Source: Pedobacter aquatilis
Lineage (GTDB): Bacteria > Bacteroidota > Bacteroidia > Sphingobacteriales > Sphingobacteriaceae
Direction of reading: 5' to 3'
Assembly (NCBI RefSeq): GCF_030409415.1
Contig: NZ_JAUFPW010000009.1
Coordinates: 124,001 to 188,000, forward strand
Length of the DNA: 64,000 nt
Shown: piece after piece, positions 46,274 to 55,955 of the stretch
Position numbering within the stretch: position 1 is the first letter of the stretch
How the letters are laid out: every line of letters begins with the position of its first letter
The notes under the pieces: model-generated
What the model was told of the DNA's origin: nothing
Seen by the model: the letters and a program-made list of their open reading frames with translations, nothing else
Databases searched by the model: none
Program-made: the position numbers and the translations under genes

Positions 46274-49033
46274 TTAATTTCGACGACCACCGAAACCGCC
46301 ACCTCGATTTCCACCGCCGTTACGTTGATCTCGCATCATATTCATATTTTTTCCGCCCATGCGATTAAGTGCGTATGTAAAAGAAAACATAAAATAACGT
46401 TTTAAAACATTGTAGCTTACATCCTGAATGGTGTTATTATTTGCTGTCCTTGTAATGCCTTGATTTTGATTCAGCAAGTCATTTACCGCCGCCTTAAGTG
46501 TTCCGCGGTTTTTAAATAAAAGCTTGCTGATGTAAGAATTTACCAATGTAAAGTGAGTATCGAACCCTTCTCCTCTACCAGTGTTTTGATTGTAATCTGC
46601 ATCAATATTAAAACGGATATCGCCTGGAAAAAGATAACTTACACTCACATTCGGACTAAAAGTATAAAATCTTGTATTTGAATTTGGTTGTACAGAATAA
46701 GTAGCTCTGTTAATTGAGCCGTTTATACCTGCAGTTAAATCCAATTTATCTAAGTTAGATACCAATCGATAACCGTTGTTTATGCCCCAACTATTAGTTA
46801 TGTTTTTTAATGTATTAGTAAAATTCACATCACGATCGTAGTTTCCGCCGATATTGATATGAAAGTTTAATTTATTTTCTGGCAAAAATGGTAAACTTAA
46901 GGAAGATGAAATACTTCCTGAGTAAGTTCCATTTACGTTTACTGGTAAAATAGCAAGTTTACCCTGATCTATTCCACTTTGAATTAAACTACTACTGTTT
47001 GCAATTCTATTTAGCGTTTGAGTTAGATTTAAATTAACAAAAAGCGACCGATTCTTGCCAACCGTAAATGTATTATAAGCTATACGAAGATTATTATTGA
47101 ACTCAGGTTTTAAATCGGGATTACCAACCGGAATACTTTGTGTATTTGTATTATTTGGAATAGGCTGTAATTGTTGAATGGTTGGCTGATTTGTAGAACC
47201 TCTATAATTAATAACCAAACGTTTACTATTACTAAAATTATAGCGATACATTGTCGATGGTGTATAATTGAATACATTTTGCTTTAAGGTAAAGCCTTGC
47301 GTTAAATTATCATTTGTACGGTCGGTATTTTGCACAGCCATACCCACGTTCCAGTTAAACTTTTTGCCGTTTCCGTTAAAACTGAAACCTGCGGTATTGG
47401 TTAAAATTGTATTCTCGTAAGAATTGCTGTAGGTTAAATCTAAAATATCATATTGTAACGTTGCCGGATTAAAGTTGTATGTAAACCTATCGGATGTATT
47501 ATGATTATACCCATTCTGATAATTCAGCTCCAAATTTAAAGTTTTGGATAATGGTTCGGTATAAACAATCCTCGTGCTTTGATTGATGGATTCGGTAGTC
47601 TGATCGTTAAGCTGATTTGTAATTTTTTGAGTTGTTACTCCTGCATTGGTGGTATTATCTACAATGTTGTTATAATTATCAGCATGGTTATTGTTAATGC
47701 TGGTATTTAAGTTTAACGAAAGCGTTCTACCTCTGCGTTTAAATTTCCTCCTTAATAAAATATTATTATTTATTGATGGTGATGCATTTTTGTTATTTAA
47801 AGCTTGCGTTCCATTTGTAGTATAGGTGCTATAATCCCTGGTATAGATACTATTATTCGAACTCTCATTATTAGTGTAGCTAAGCGTTGGCTGAATTCTT
47901 AAAGAGGTTAGCGAATCTATCTTGGTATCAACCATAAAATTTAAGCGATGATTTAATCGATTAGATACATTGTTCTGATTATTATTAAAAATAGTAGTAA
48001 TGTCTCCCAGAAGATTCTGCGTAACGCTATTTCTAAGCACAAGATTCTCGGTTTTATTGAAGAAATAGCTGGCATTAATTTGAGTTTGATCTGAATAGGT
48101 ATCTGCAAAATTAAAACCCAAAGCATTTGTTGTTGTAATACCAGTTCCTCTGCCACCTGCACCACCATTACCACCTAAACCACCACCAAAGTTCTGCTTA
48201 TTTACATTATTAAATTGCGCAACCAAACTCATCTGTTGGTCTTGATTAAAGCGATTTAAATTTGCGTTCGCATCGTATCTATCATCCGAGCCATAACCAA
48301 TACTTGTATTACCGAAATAACCGTTTTTCTTATTTTTTCTTGTGGTGATGTTAATAATCTTAGTTCTGGTTCCATCATCAACACCTGTAAACTGCGCTTG
48401 GTCTGAAAGTTGGTCGATAACTTGTATTTTATCAACCATATCTGCCGGAAGGTTTTTTGTAGCCAATAATGGATCATTACCAAAAAACTCCTTTCCATCA
48501 ACCATAACTTTGGTTATTGTTTCTCCTTGTGCTTTTACGGCTCCAGCTTTATCAACCTCAACACCTGGAAGCTTTTTTAACAAATCTTCAACAACTGCAT
48601 TTTCCACCGTTTTAAAAGAACTGGCATTAAATTCAAGCGTATCTTTTTTAACTACGATTGGTGGTACTTCGGCTTTAATTTCTACCGTTTGTAAATCAAT
48701 GGCGCTTCCATCTAACACAATATCGCCCAATGCAACATCGCTTTTATCAGCAGAAATAGAAAAATCCTTATTGTTATTTTTTAATCCAATGAAGGCAGCG
48801 TAAATTTTATAATTACCAAACTGCAAATTTTTAAAAGCAAATTTACCATCTGCACTTGTTGTTCCTGAAACTACTGTACTTGAATCCTTTAGGTTTTTAA
48901 TTACGATTGAAGCATAATCTAAAGGCTTTTTATCTTTTGATTGAACGATGCGTCCGCTTACCGTTCCGGATTTTTGTTGTGCAAATGTTGATAGGCATAA
49001 AAAAAGTAAGAGGCAGGTAAAAAATATTTTCAT
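46274..49033 (-). CDS. outer membrane beta-barrel protein with CarboxypepD-reg domain
   Basis: About 919 residues from MKIFF (49033), where a signal peptide (STFA-Q) begins. An N-terminal CarboxypepD_reg-like domain (SGTVSGRIVQSKDKKPLDYASIVIKNLKDSS) is followed by a plug-like part (VVEDLLKKLPGVEVDKAGAVKAQG, KVMVDGKEFFGND) and a barrel. The end is Gly/Arg/Asn-rich (RGGGFGGRRN). It is a paralogue of the gene upstream (49180-52002). It lies upstream of feoAB on the same strand, but no link to iron is shown. Confidence 0.88.
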   Translation of the reverse strand: MKIFFTCLLLFLCLSTFAQQKSGTVSGRIVQSKDKKPLDYASIVIKNLKDSSTVVSGTTSADGKFAFKNLQFGNYKIYAAFIGLKNNNKDFSISADKSDVALGDIVLDGSAIDLQTVEIKAEVPPIVVKKDTLEFNASSFKTVENAVVEDLLKKLPGVEVDKAGAVKAQGETITKVMVDGKEFFGNDPLLATKNLPADMVDKIQVIDQLSDQAQFTGVDDGTRTKIINITTRKNKKNGYFGNTSIGYGSDDRYDANANLNRFNQDQQMSLVAQFNNVNKQNFGGGLGGNGGAGGRGTGITTTNALGFNFADTYSDQTQINASYFFNKTENLVLRNSVTQNLLGDITTIFNNNQNNVSNRLNHRLNFMVDTKIDSLTSLRIQPTLSYTNNESSNNSIYTRDYSTYTTNGTQALNNKNASPSINNNILLRRKFKRRGRTLSLNLNTSINNNHADNYNNIVDNTTNAGVTTQKITNQLNDQTTESINQSTRIVYTEPLSKTLNLELNYQNGYNHNTSDRFTYNFNPATLQYDILDLTYSNSYENTILTNTAGFSFNGNGKKFNWNVGMAVQNTDRTNDNLTQGFTLKQNVFNYTPSTMYRYNFSNSKRLVINYRGSTNQPTIQQLQPIPNNTNTQSIPVGNPDLKPEFNNNLRIAYNTFTVGKNRSLFVNLNLTQTLNRIANSSSLIQSGIDQGKLAILPVNVNGTYSGSISSSLSLPFLPENKLNFHINIGGNYDRDVNFTNTLKNITNSWGINNGYRLVSNLDKLDLTAGINGSINRATYSVQPNSNTRFYTFSPNVSVSYLFPGDIRFNIDADYNQNTGRGEGFDTHFTLVNSYISKLLFKNRGTLKAAVNDLLNQNQGITRTANNNTIQDVSYNVLKRYFMFSFTYALNRMGGKNMNMMRDQRNGGGNRGGGFGGRRN

Positions 49034-49111
49034 TTGGTTAACGAGTAGTTGTGTGTTATTGACTGCCAACCTACCAAAAGGTTTGTTTTACAAAAAGTAA
49101 CAAATGGAATA

Positions 49112-49143
49112 CAAATAAAGCCTACCATTTAAAATGATAGGCC
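49112..49143 (-). terminator. terminator of the upstream barrel gene
   Basis: On the minus strand GCCTATCATTTT pairs with AAATGGTAGGC, followed by TTTATTTG. It separates the two paralogous barrel genes. Confidence 0.7.
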
Positions 49144-49179
49144 TTTAAAGAATTTATTAATGCGAAATAACTGTCTTTA

Positions 49180-52002
49180 CTAAAATCTCATACGTGGAGC
49201 ACCACCGCCCATTCCAGGCATTTGCACATCATTACCGATATTTCTACCACCAATACGTGTTAGTGAATATGTAAACGAGAACATGTAATAACGTTTTAAT
49301 ACATTATAATTTAAATCGGTAATTGTATTTGCAGTTGCTGTACGACTAATCCCTTGGTTTTGGTTTAAAGCATCGTTAACAGATAATTTAAATGTACCAC
49401 GGTTTTTGAAAAACTGGCGACTAACATAAGCATTAACCAAAGTAAAATCGGTATTGAAGCCTTCTCCTCTACCTGTGTTTTTCATATAATCTAAATCAAC
49501 GGCTAAACGAATATTTCCTGGGAATAAATAAGAAACATCAAAACTTGGGTTTAAAGTAAAGAACCTTGTATTTGAGTTTGGCGTTGCAGAGTAGGTTGCT
49601 CTTGTAACTGTACCGCCAATTCCTGCGGTTAAATCAAGTTTATCTAAGTTGGTTACAAACCTGTAATTATTGGTTAAACTCCAGTTGTTGGTAATGTTAT
49701 CTATACCACTTGTAATGTTTGTACCTCTAGAAAAATTTCCACCCAAAGTTGCATTTAAGTTTAATTTATTGTTAGGAAGAATTGGCTGACCTAAAACCAC
49801 ATTTGCATTACCGCTATAATTTCCATCAACATTTATAAAAGTTGAGGCAATTTTACCATAGTTAATATCTGCTGGATTTGTAATAACCGATTGACTTGAA
49901 GCAAATGCATTAAACGTTTGTGTTAAGTTTAAAAACACGGCGAAGAAACGCATTTTCGCGAAAGCAAAATTATTATAACGAACACTTAATGTATTGTTAA
50001 ATGCAGGTTTTAAATCTGGGTTACCTAAAATCACAGATTGTGTATTTGTATTATCCGGAATTGGTTGAATTTGGTCAATGGTTGGTTGCTGCGTTGTACC
50101 TCTGTAGTTTATAAATAATCTTTTACTATTGCTAAAATTATACCTAAACTGCGCAGATGGTGTAAGGTTGATAAAGTTTTGGGTAAATACCACACCAGTA
50201 GTCAAGTTAGTATTCTCTCTGTTGGTTTGTTGTCCGGCAACACCAATATTCCAATTGTATTTTTTCTGTGTTACAGTATAACTCACACCAGCAGCATTTG
50301 TTAACGTCTGGTTTTCAAAATGATTGGAATAGGTATTATCCACCAAATCAAAATTACCCGTTGCTGTATTAAAATTGAAAATATTTCTATCTGATGTACT
50401 GTTGATGATACCGTTTTGATAGTTCAATTCTAAGCTGGTTGTTTTGGATAAGGGCTCGGTATATACAACTCTTGTTGTATTGCTGATATTGCTGCTACTT
50501 AAATCATTTAGCTGATTTGTTAGCTTTTGTGTTGTAGCACCATTAATTGTACTATTTTCTAAAATATAGTTAATGTTGTCAGAATCGCTATCGTTAATTG
50601 ATGTATTAATGTTTAAAGATAACGTACGACCTCTACGCTTAAACTTTTTACGAACCAATATATTGTTGGTGATAACAGGCGTTGAATTATCTGTTGTGAA
50701 ATTCTGATTACCTACCGTATTTGTAATTCCGCTAGCGATAACATTATTTCTATTATAATTTTGAAGACTTAATCCGCTATTTTCGGTGTAAGCAACATTT
50801 GGTTGAATTTTGATACTTGTAGTAGAATCTAGTTTTGTATCAATCATAAAATTAAATCTATGATTCGTTCTATCGCTATTACTGTTTAAATAATTGTTTA
50901 CATTCTGAGAAGAATTACCTAGCAAAGTTTGTGTATTACTGGTTTGCTCATTAAATACAGAAGCTTTATTAAAGAAGTAACTTCCTTGAATTTGCGTACC
51001 ATCTTTATAAGTATCGCCAAAGTTTAAACCCGCAGCATTTGTAGTGGTGATACCCCCGCCGCCTGATGTTGTATTACCACCGCCGCCGCCAAAACCACGA
51101 CCGCCGTTTCCACCGCCACCAAATCCATTACCCTGACCGCCGCCGCCGCCAAAGTTTTGCTTGTTTACATTATTAAATTGCCCGATAAAACTGAATTGCT
51201 GGTCGTTATCGAATTTATTTACATTCAAGCTAGCATCGTAACGGTCGTTTGTTCCGTAACCTACTGTACTATTTCCAAAGTAACCCTTTTTCATGCCACT
51301 TTTGGTCGTAATATTTAAGATTTTACTACGTGTACCATCATCAACACCTGTAAATTGTGCTTGCTCAGACAGTTCATCAATAACCTGAATTTTATCGACC
51401 ATATCCGCAGGTAGGTTTTTTGTCGCCAATAATGGGTCGCTACCGAAAAACTCTTTACCATCTACCTTCACACGTGTTACCGTTTCGCCACCAGCTTTAA
51501 TGCTTCCGTCTTTAGCAACTTCCACACCCGGAAGTTTCTTTAAAACATCTTCTACAACTGCGTTTTCCCTAACCTTAACCGACTTTGCATCGTATTCTAA
51601 AGTATCTTTTTTAACCACAACGGTTGGTACCTGAGCGGTAACGTTTACATCATTAAGGTTTAAGCCATCATCATCCATCGCTATATCACCAACATTTACT
51701 GCTGCCTTTGCTACAGTAATATTTTTATTGGTTGTTTTTAAACCTAAAAATGCTGCTATAACTCTGTAATTACCTGCCGGGATGTTTTTAAAACTGAAAG
51801 TTCCATCAGGATTTGATTGACCAGAAGCCACGATAGACGAGTCTTTTAAACTTTTAACTGCAATAGTTGCATAATCGACTGGTTTTTTATCTTTCGCATT
51901 AATAACGCGACCATTAATTGCCCCGCCATTTTGCGCTTGAGCAAAGTATCCACAAAAAATAAGAACAAGGAATATTGCTCTTCGAACGTAAATTTTCATC
52001 AA
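49180..52002 (-). CDS. outer membrane beta-barrel protein with CarboxypepD-reg domain
   Basis: 940 residues with the same plan as the next gene: signal peptide (YFAQA-Q), NGGAINGRVINAKDKKPVDYATIAVKSLKDSS, a plug-like VVEDVLKKLPGVEVAKDG with VKVDGKEFFGSDPLLATKNLPADMVDKIQVID, and a barrel. Near residues 283-315 is a long glycine-rich stretch, absent or much shorter in its paralogue. The two are a tandem duplication. Ligand and export partner are unknown. Confidence 0.88.
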   Translation of the reverse strand: MMKIYVRRAIFLVLIFCGYFAQAQNGGAINGRVINAKDKKPVDYATIAVKSLKDSSIVASGQSNPDGTFSFKNIPAGNYRVIAAFLGLKTTNKNITVAKAAVNVGDIAMDDDGLNLNDVNVTAQVPTVVVKKDTLEYDAKSVKVRENAVVEDVLKKLPGVEVAKDGSIKAGGETVTRVKVDGKEFFGSDPLLATKNLPADMVDKIQVIDELSEQAQFTGVDDGTRSKILNITTKSGMKKGYFGNSTVGYGTNDRYDASLNVNKFDNDQQFSFIGQFNNVNKQNFGGGGGQGNGFGGGGNGGRGFGGGGGNTTSGGGGITTTNAAGLNFGDTYKDGTQIQGSYFFNKASVFNEQTSNTQTLLGNSSQNVNNYLNSNSDRTNHRFNFMIDTKLDSTTSIKIQPNVAYTENSGLSLQNYNRNNVIASGITNTVGNQNFTTDNSTPVITNNILVRKKFKRRGRTLSLNINTSINDSDSDNINYILENSTINGATTQKLTNQLNDLSSSNISNTTRVVYTEPLSKTTSLELNYQNGIINSTSDRNIFNFNTATGNFDLVDNTYSNHFENQTLTNAAGVSYTVTQKKYNWNIGVAGQQTNRENTNLTTGVVFTQNFINLTPSAQFRYNFSNSKRLFINYRGTTQQPTIDQIQPIPDNTNTQSVILGNPDLKPAFNNTLSVRYNNFAFAKMRFFAVFLNLTQTFNAFASSQSVITNPADINYGKIASTFINVDGNYSGNANVVLGQPILPNNKLNLNATLGGNFSRGTNITSGIDNITNNWSLTNNYRFVTNLDKLDLTAGIGGTVTRATYSATPNSNTRFFTLNPSFDVSYLFPGNIRLAVDLDYMKNTGRGEGFNTDFTLVNAYVSRQFFKNRGTFKLSVNDALNQNQGISRTATANTITDLNYNVLKRYYMFSFTYSLTRIGGRNIGNDVQMPGMGGGAPRMRF

Positions 52003-52106
52003 AATTTGAATATAATTAATACAAAACTATGCTATCAGACTAAGGGATTGCTGAAAGGTTTGTTAAGGTGTGTTAAAAACAAGGTAACATTTTAAATACA
52101 GCAACA

Positions 52107-52217
52107 ATGGAGCATGCCAAACTGCGATTTAGAATGTTATTTATTTTGGGATGGGTAGGACTTATAATACACTTTAGGGCAATTGCAACCCTTTTTGAAG
52201 ATGCTGCAACTACTTAA
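52107..52217 (+). CDS. possible 36-aa membrane peptide
   Basis: An ATG-started short frame with one hydrophobic helix (LFILGWVGLIIHF). It lies alone between minus-strand genes. It has no recognised relatives and may be chance. Confidence 0.2.
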   Translation: MEHAKLRFRMLFILGWVGLIIHFRAIATLFEDAATT

Positions 52218-52245
52218 GGTTAATACAATTAATAAACAGATTAAA

Positions 52246-52665
52246 CTAATTGGTTTTTTCATTAAAATTTAATTTATGTAACAAAACATAACTAAATACT
52301 GCCATAAAACAGCCTAACATATCGCATGTAAAATCCCACCATTCGGCAGAGCGATAAGTAAACACTTTCCATTGCAATAACTCAATACCGCCACCAATTA
52401 TTGCATTTATCAGTATTATTTTAAAAATTGTTAAGGTTCTGAAACCAAAGCTATGCTGATAATTGATTTTTCCATAAAATAACAGAACTGATAAAATGTA
52501 AAAGAAACCCAGATGAGCCATTTTATCAAATCCGATAAAGAAAAAACTAGAGCCTTCTTTCTCAGGCAGATGAATATTACAAAGCACCAAAGTCACAGCT
52601 GTCCATAAAATGGCCCATTTCTGTGTTTTTAGTGCTTTGAACAATGTTGTAGAATTAGGCACCAA
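52246..52665 (-). CDS. VanZ family membrane protein
   Basis: 139 residues with about four hydrophobic segments and the VanZ-like core: [42 protein letters not shown], and [30 protein letters not shown]. VanZ proteins affect teicoplanin resistance in one case; most have no known role. It starts 11 bp inside the 3' end of gcvH, so translation is coupled. Confidence 0.85.
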   Translation of the reverse strand: MVPNSTTLFKALKTQKWAILWTAVTLVLCNIHLPEKEGSSFFFIGFDKMAHLGFFYILSVLLFYGKINYQHSFGFRTLTIFKIILINAIIGGGIELLQWKVFTYRSAEWWDFTCDMLGCFMAVFSYVLLHKLNFNEKTN

Positions 52666-53035
52666 CTAATGCTTGATAAGCTTCAGCAGTAAGTAGTGCA
52701 TCTACATCAGCAGCGTTTGATAATGAAACTTTCACCATCCAGCCTTTACCATATGGGTCAGAATTTACCAATTCAGGATTATCGTTTAATTCAGCATTAA
52801 TTTCTAAAACTGTACCAGCAATCGGCATAAATAAATCAGAAACAGTTTTAACAGCTTCTACAGTACCAAAAACTTCTTCAGCAGCTACTTCAGTACCAAC
52901 GCTATTGATATCTACATAAACGATATCGCCTAGTTCACGCTGTGCAAAATCAGTAATACCGATATAAGCTTCGTTTCCTTCTACTTTAACCCATTCGTGG
53001 TCTTTAGTATATTTTAATTCTGATGGAAAATTCAT
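52655..53035 (-). CDS. gcvH: glycine cleavage system protein H
   Basis: The lipoyl carrier of the glycine cleavage complex, 126 residues. The lipoylation site is Lys63 in [11 protein letters not shown], after [13 protein letters not shown]. The ending is typical. Codons 1-6 coincide with the 19-bp attachment core shared with 58917-58935, and the promoter region is element-borne. The other gcv genes are not in the window. vanZ overlaps its end. Confidence 0.96.
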   Translation of the reverse strand: MNFPSELKYTKDHEWVKVEGNEAYIGITDFAQRELGDIVYVDINSVGTEVAAEEVFGTVEAVKTVSDLFMPIAGTVLEINAELNDNPELVNSDPYGKGWMVKVSLSNAADVDALLTAEAYQALVGA

Positions 53036-53036
53036 T
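53018..53036. other. attL core of an integrative element
   Basis: TTCTGATGGAAAATTCATT occurs here and, identically, at 58917-58935. It covers the first six codons of gcvH. The flanks stay similar for about 150 bp beyond on the upstream side. The marked interval is about 5.9 kb. Confidence 0.85.
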
Positions 53037-53087
53037 TGTTTGTAATTATTTGTTTATCAATAAGTTATGTTTCCTATTTTTTATGTG

Positions 53088-53109
53088 TTGCACACATAAT
53101 TGCAAACAT
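53088..53109. repeat. arm-type site, left copy
   Basis: TTGCACACA-N-AATTGCAAACAT matches 58782-58803 at 21 of 22 bases. It lies within the left end and is absent from the original chromosomal copy of the gcvH upstream region. A candidate integrase- or excisionase-binding arm. Confidence 0.6.
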
Positions 53110-53137
53110 TTTAAATCCTTAAGAGGTTTGCTAGGTT

Positions 53138-53168
53138 CAAAAGTACAATTTAGTTTTGCTTTTAGCAA
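53138..53168 (-). promoter_or_regulatory. element-borne promoter of gcvH
   Basis: On the minus strand TTG (53168-53166), a 20-bp spacer and TACTTTTG (53145-53138). The same layout, TATTTTTG with TTG at 20 bp, remains at the far side of the element (59024-59054). Confidence 0.75.
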
Positions 53169-53187
53169 TTGTAGTATAGGTAACATT

Positions 53188-53394
53188 TTATTGAGCATCC
53201 ACCGCGCCATCTTCCAGCCATTTGACTAAATCTGACTTTCGGAAATAAAGCTTACCCATTTTTTTAATGTGAGGTATTGTTTTGCGATGCGTCATAATCT
53301 GAAAAGCACCTCGAGTAGAACTTAAGAAAGCTGCAGCTGCTTCAATTTTAAGATACGATTCTTCTACATTAGCATTATTCTCCAAATTAACCAA
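53188..53394 (-). CDS. excisionase-like helix-turn-helix protein
   Basis: At least 68 residues of the HTH_17/excisionase type: SYLKIEAAAAFLSSTRGAFQIMTHRKTIPHIKKMGKLYFRKSDLVKWLEDG. The frame is open further upstream to a stop near 53468 and encodes a coiled-coil stretch (NSFEIIIARLDQIDERLVNLEN) seen in relatives, but with no ATG, GTG or TTG before the TTG at 53394. The true start is uncertain, possibly ATT and coupled to the preceding stop (53457). It sits near attL, as excisionases often do. Confidence 0.7.
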   Translation of the reverse strand: MVNLENNANVEESYLKIEAAAAFLSSTRGAFQIMTHRKTIPHIKKMGKLYFRKSDLVKWLEDGAVDAQ

Positions 53395-53456
53395 ACGCTC
53401 ATCAATCTGATCAAGCCTAGCAATTATTATTTCAAAAGAATTCTCAATATCGTAAC

Positions 53457-53681
53457 TTAAGCAGCTTTAGACTTAAGGGCCAGAGCATTAATCCTGGATA
53501 AAATAAATGGAGCGATGTTGCAGTTATCTTCAGGAACAAACATACCATCCAGCTCTACCAGATGGCCTTTATTAATTCCATCAACGAAGATTTGGCATTT
53601 TACAATATCAGCTTGGATCTTAGTTAGGACAATGACTTCGCTATTTAAAAATAAAATTCTGGTTTTGCTTTTAGTAAACAT
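53457..53681 (-). CDS. hypothetical protein (74 aa), upstream of the excisionase-like gene
   Basis: MFTKSKTRILFLNSEVIVLT, then IFVDGINKGHLVELDGMFVPEDN. No family is recognised. ATG-started and in the same direction as the excisionase-like gene, whose possible start overlaps its end. The two probably form one small operon with the palindrome and TGTCAA repeats upstream as control region. Confidence 0.55.
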   Translation of the reverse strand: MFTKSKTRILFLNSEVIVLTKIQADIVKCQIFVDGINKGHLVELDGMFVPEDNCNIAPFILSRINALALKSKAA

Positions 53682-54151
53682 AGTTCAGGTTGATAGGTTG
53701 CCAATCTTTTACAAGATGCATACCATTTTCAGCCTTGATTATATTTAAGTCATTCGCTTAAAGAATAATGTTGCCCCAAGCTTAGATAGTGTACAATGTA
53801 CACAACCCAAAGGAGTGGTTTTGCATTCACGATCTCCCCCGCCTGTGTCAAGACCGGCGACAATTCAAATCATGTCAGCATTTGTCAGCATCTAACCATA
53901 ATATTTAATAACAATCTTGGCTTGAATGTCAACTTTTGACAAGTTGTATTTTCTGATTTTATGTAAACAAATGTCAACATTTGTCAACATGGATGGTCCA
54001 TCCCCAGCGCACATAATTGACCGTAGTAAAATCTTCAACACACTAGAAATTGAGGTTTTATGTCAAGTTTTGACAAGTTTTCGAAGGACTTCAGCAGGAG
54101 GCCGCAGCAAACAATTGTTGAAAGTAGGTAACGTTTAGTAAGGTTTTACTA
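53682..54151. promoter_or_regulatory. control region of the element with TGTCAA iterons
   Basis: A 470-bp gap with four 20-bp TGTCAA-type repeats at 53872-53891, 53926-53945, 53971-53990 and 54060-54079. A GTGTACA-A-TGTACAC palindrome is at 53789-53803. No convincing coding sequence is seen; a 70-codon open frame covers the repeats. Confidence 0.6.
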
Positions 54152-54754
54152 TTAAAAACTACCAGTTATCAGCAGCCTTTCAACATCTTCATGAGTTATT
54201 CTATCAACCCGGCTTTTCCAAATTAATAGCTTTTTGTACTTCTTAGTAATGCTTCCTTTATAAAACTTCTTCAAATGTTTTTCGCTAAGCTGTTTATAAA
54301 CATCATTAGGTCCGAGAAGATAACCAAATAGCTTATCCATATCCCATGATTTATGAGATAAGGTCTGTGTTCTATAAATACCATCAATAGCGGACTGATG
54401 GATAAAAACTCTGCCATTGAAATAAAGCTTTCTCGCAAGCTTATCAGTTTGCGGGCATACGAAATACCATATTAAACCACCATTAGCAAGGTTGGACTTC
54501 TTTGATACAACGTCAATAAAATAATTTATAGGTTCGCCATTGCATGTGTAGATCAATTCAACTAGGCCAGTTCCGGCAGCAATACTCTTGAGACTATGGA
54601 CACCAACCTTTGCACGCATTTTGAAGTTTTCACTCCAAACTAAATTCCCTTTGGCTTGCTTGCCAGGATCAATATATCCTCCTTCAATAAGCCTGGACAT
54701 ATTTAACCGTTTTACATCATCAAAAATCGTTCGGCCTTGAGTGGGATATGGCAT
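54152..54754 (-). CDS. hypothetical protein (200 aa) of the element
   Basis: ATG-started protein, MPYPTQGRTIFDDVKRLNMS, then LIYTCNGEPINYFIDVVSKKSNLANGGLIWYFVCPQTDKLARKLYFNGRVFIHQSAIDG. It is basic at its C-terminus (KKYKKLLIWKSRVDRITHEDV). No family is recognised. The CNGEPINY and WYFVCPxTxxxARKLY strings, with Cys residues, are distinctive. Possibly a nucleic-acid-binding accessory protein, but no motif supports a function. Confidence 0.6.
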   Translation of the reverse strand: MPYPTQGRTIFDDVKRLNMSRLIEGGYIDPGKQAKGNLVWSENFKMRAKVGVHSLKSIAAGTGLVELIYTCNGEPINYFIDVVSKKSNLANGGLIWYFVCPQTDKLARKLYFNGRVFIHQSAIDGIYRTQTLSHKSWDMDKLFGYLLGPNDVYKQLSEKHLKKFYKGSITKKYKKLLIWKSRVDRITHEDVERLLITGSF

Positions 54755-54999
54755 AAATTGAAATATTTTTTTTCAAATGAAGCCTAAATAATTAAGGAAT
54801 TTTAACTTTATCTTCAATGTAGCTGCGGTGGTAATACTTTGATATGGGCGGGTTATTGATAATATCTCAGGTTTTATGAAGCTTTCTTTACTAATTACCA
54901 AAATATCCCCCTTTTTTTGTGTTGGACTGTGTGGGATTTTCGCCTGTTATTCGCCCGTTAAAAGTGCAGTTTATGCATGTATTTTGCCTGTTAAATGTA

Positions 55000-55659
55000 T
55001 TAAATTTGGTAATAGGTCAACAAAGAAATACCAAACTTATCCCGAAGCATTATTGCCACCTTCCCCATCGGATTTATTATATGCACTTTTGAAGGTTTTA
55101 CCTTTCTATATGTTATCGAAACCCTGCGAGTTCGGTGATGAACTTCTCCATTAATTACATCCTTTTTTCTTGGAGGTATTCCGTGTGTCCATTTTTTTCG
55201 GGCATCATCTTGCATAATATACATTGAGCGCTGCGGGACTTCAATATCAATGACTTCAAGATTTTTACCTTTTATAAACCGCATCACACAACTGCTTCCT
55301 AAATTAATACCGCAAATTTGGTTTTCGTAATAATTTCTGTCTTTGTGGGGCCGGATGCCTTCGCCTGGGAGATATTCATTTATGATCACCTGATCCGGTT
55401 GAATGTCGAGCAAATTCTTCGAAACAATCTCCTGAGACAATTGCAATATTTTTTGAGGTATGGAAACAGGTATTTGTATCAAATCATACGGCTCTTCAAG
55501 TTCATTTCTAAAACCATAATATTGAAGCCTTCGTGCATAATCGACCATCCATATTTGGCTATCAATTTCATCGAACATTTCTTGCTCCTGGTCGGCAGTA
55601 ATAAAATCCTTGTATAAAAGTAATCCAGGCACTTGTGTTTCCATGGTATCATAACACAT
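55000..55659 (-). CDS. AlkB-like 2-oxoglutarate/Fe(II) dioxygenase
   Basis: 219 residues of the AlkB dealkylase family: VIINEYLPGEGIRPHKDRNYYENQI with HxD at His105/Asp107, INLGSSCVMRF, the distal His159 (WTHGI) and the 2-oxoglutarate-binding Arg179/Arg185 (RRVSITYRKV). It oxidatively removes alkyl lesions from DNA or RNA. It lies within the element, so it is probably acquired. Start at ATG 55659 or 55644. The metal and cosubstrate ligands are all present. Confidence 0.85.
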   Translation of the reverse strand: MCYDTMETQVPGLLLYKDFITADQEQEMFDEIDSQIWMVDYARRLQYYGFRNELEEPYDLIQIPVSIPQKILQLSQEIVSKNLLDIQPDQVIINEYLPGEGIRPHKDRNYYENQICGINLGSSCVMRFIKGKNLEVIDIEVPQRSMYIMQDDARKKWTHGIPPRKKDVINGEVHHRTRRVSITYRKVKPSKVHIINPMGKVAIMLRDKFGISLLTYYQI

Positions 55660-55955
55660 ATGGAAACATTGAAGTTTTGCTAATCCGCATTTGAATTTTA
55701 GTTATCCTTATGAGTATAAATTCTTAATTTCTGTTCGATATTGAATAAATACGCATGTGACGACAACAAAATACTGTTTTTCAGATCATAACAGGCATGA
55801 TACATTCGAAATGCTTAGATGCATATATTATCTTTACCTTTGAAAGGTAAGTCTGGAATTAACTGATTTGCAACTTAGATTATCGTCAAAAGCTTGCTCG
55901 ATTAAAAGATGCTTTTGATAGAATTAAATTACCAAGGTATTAGCGGGTCAAAGTA

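Noticed and set aside
53872..54079. Possible CRISPR array
   Set aside because: Only four 20-bp repeats, irregularly spaced at 34-69 bp and with two different internal layouts; no cas genes.
53926..54138. 70-codon open frame on + in the element's control region
   Set aside because: Covers three of the TGTCAA repeats, and its composition follows them. More likely a control region.
54876..55154. 92-codon open frame on +
   Set aside because: Overlaps the 3' end of the alkB-like gene on the other strand, which has full catalytic motifs.
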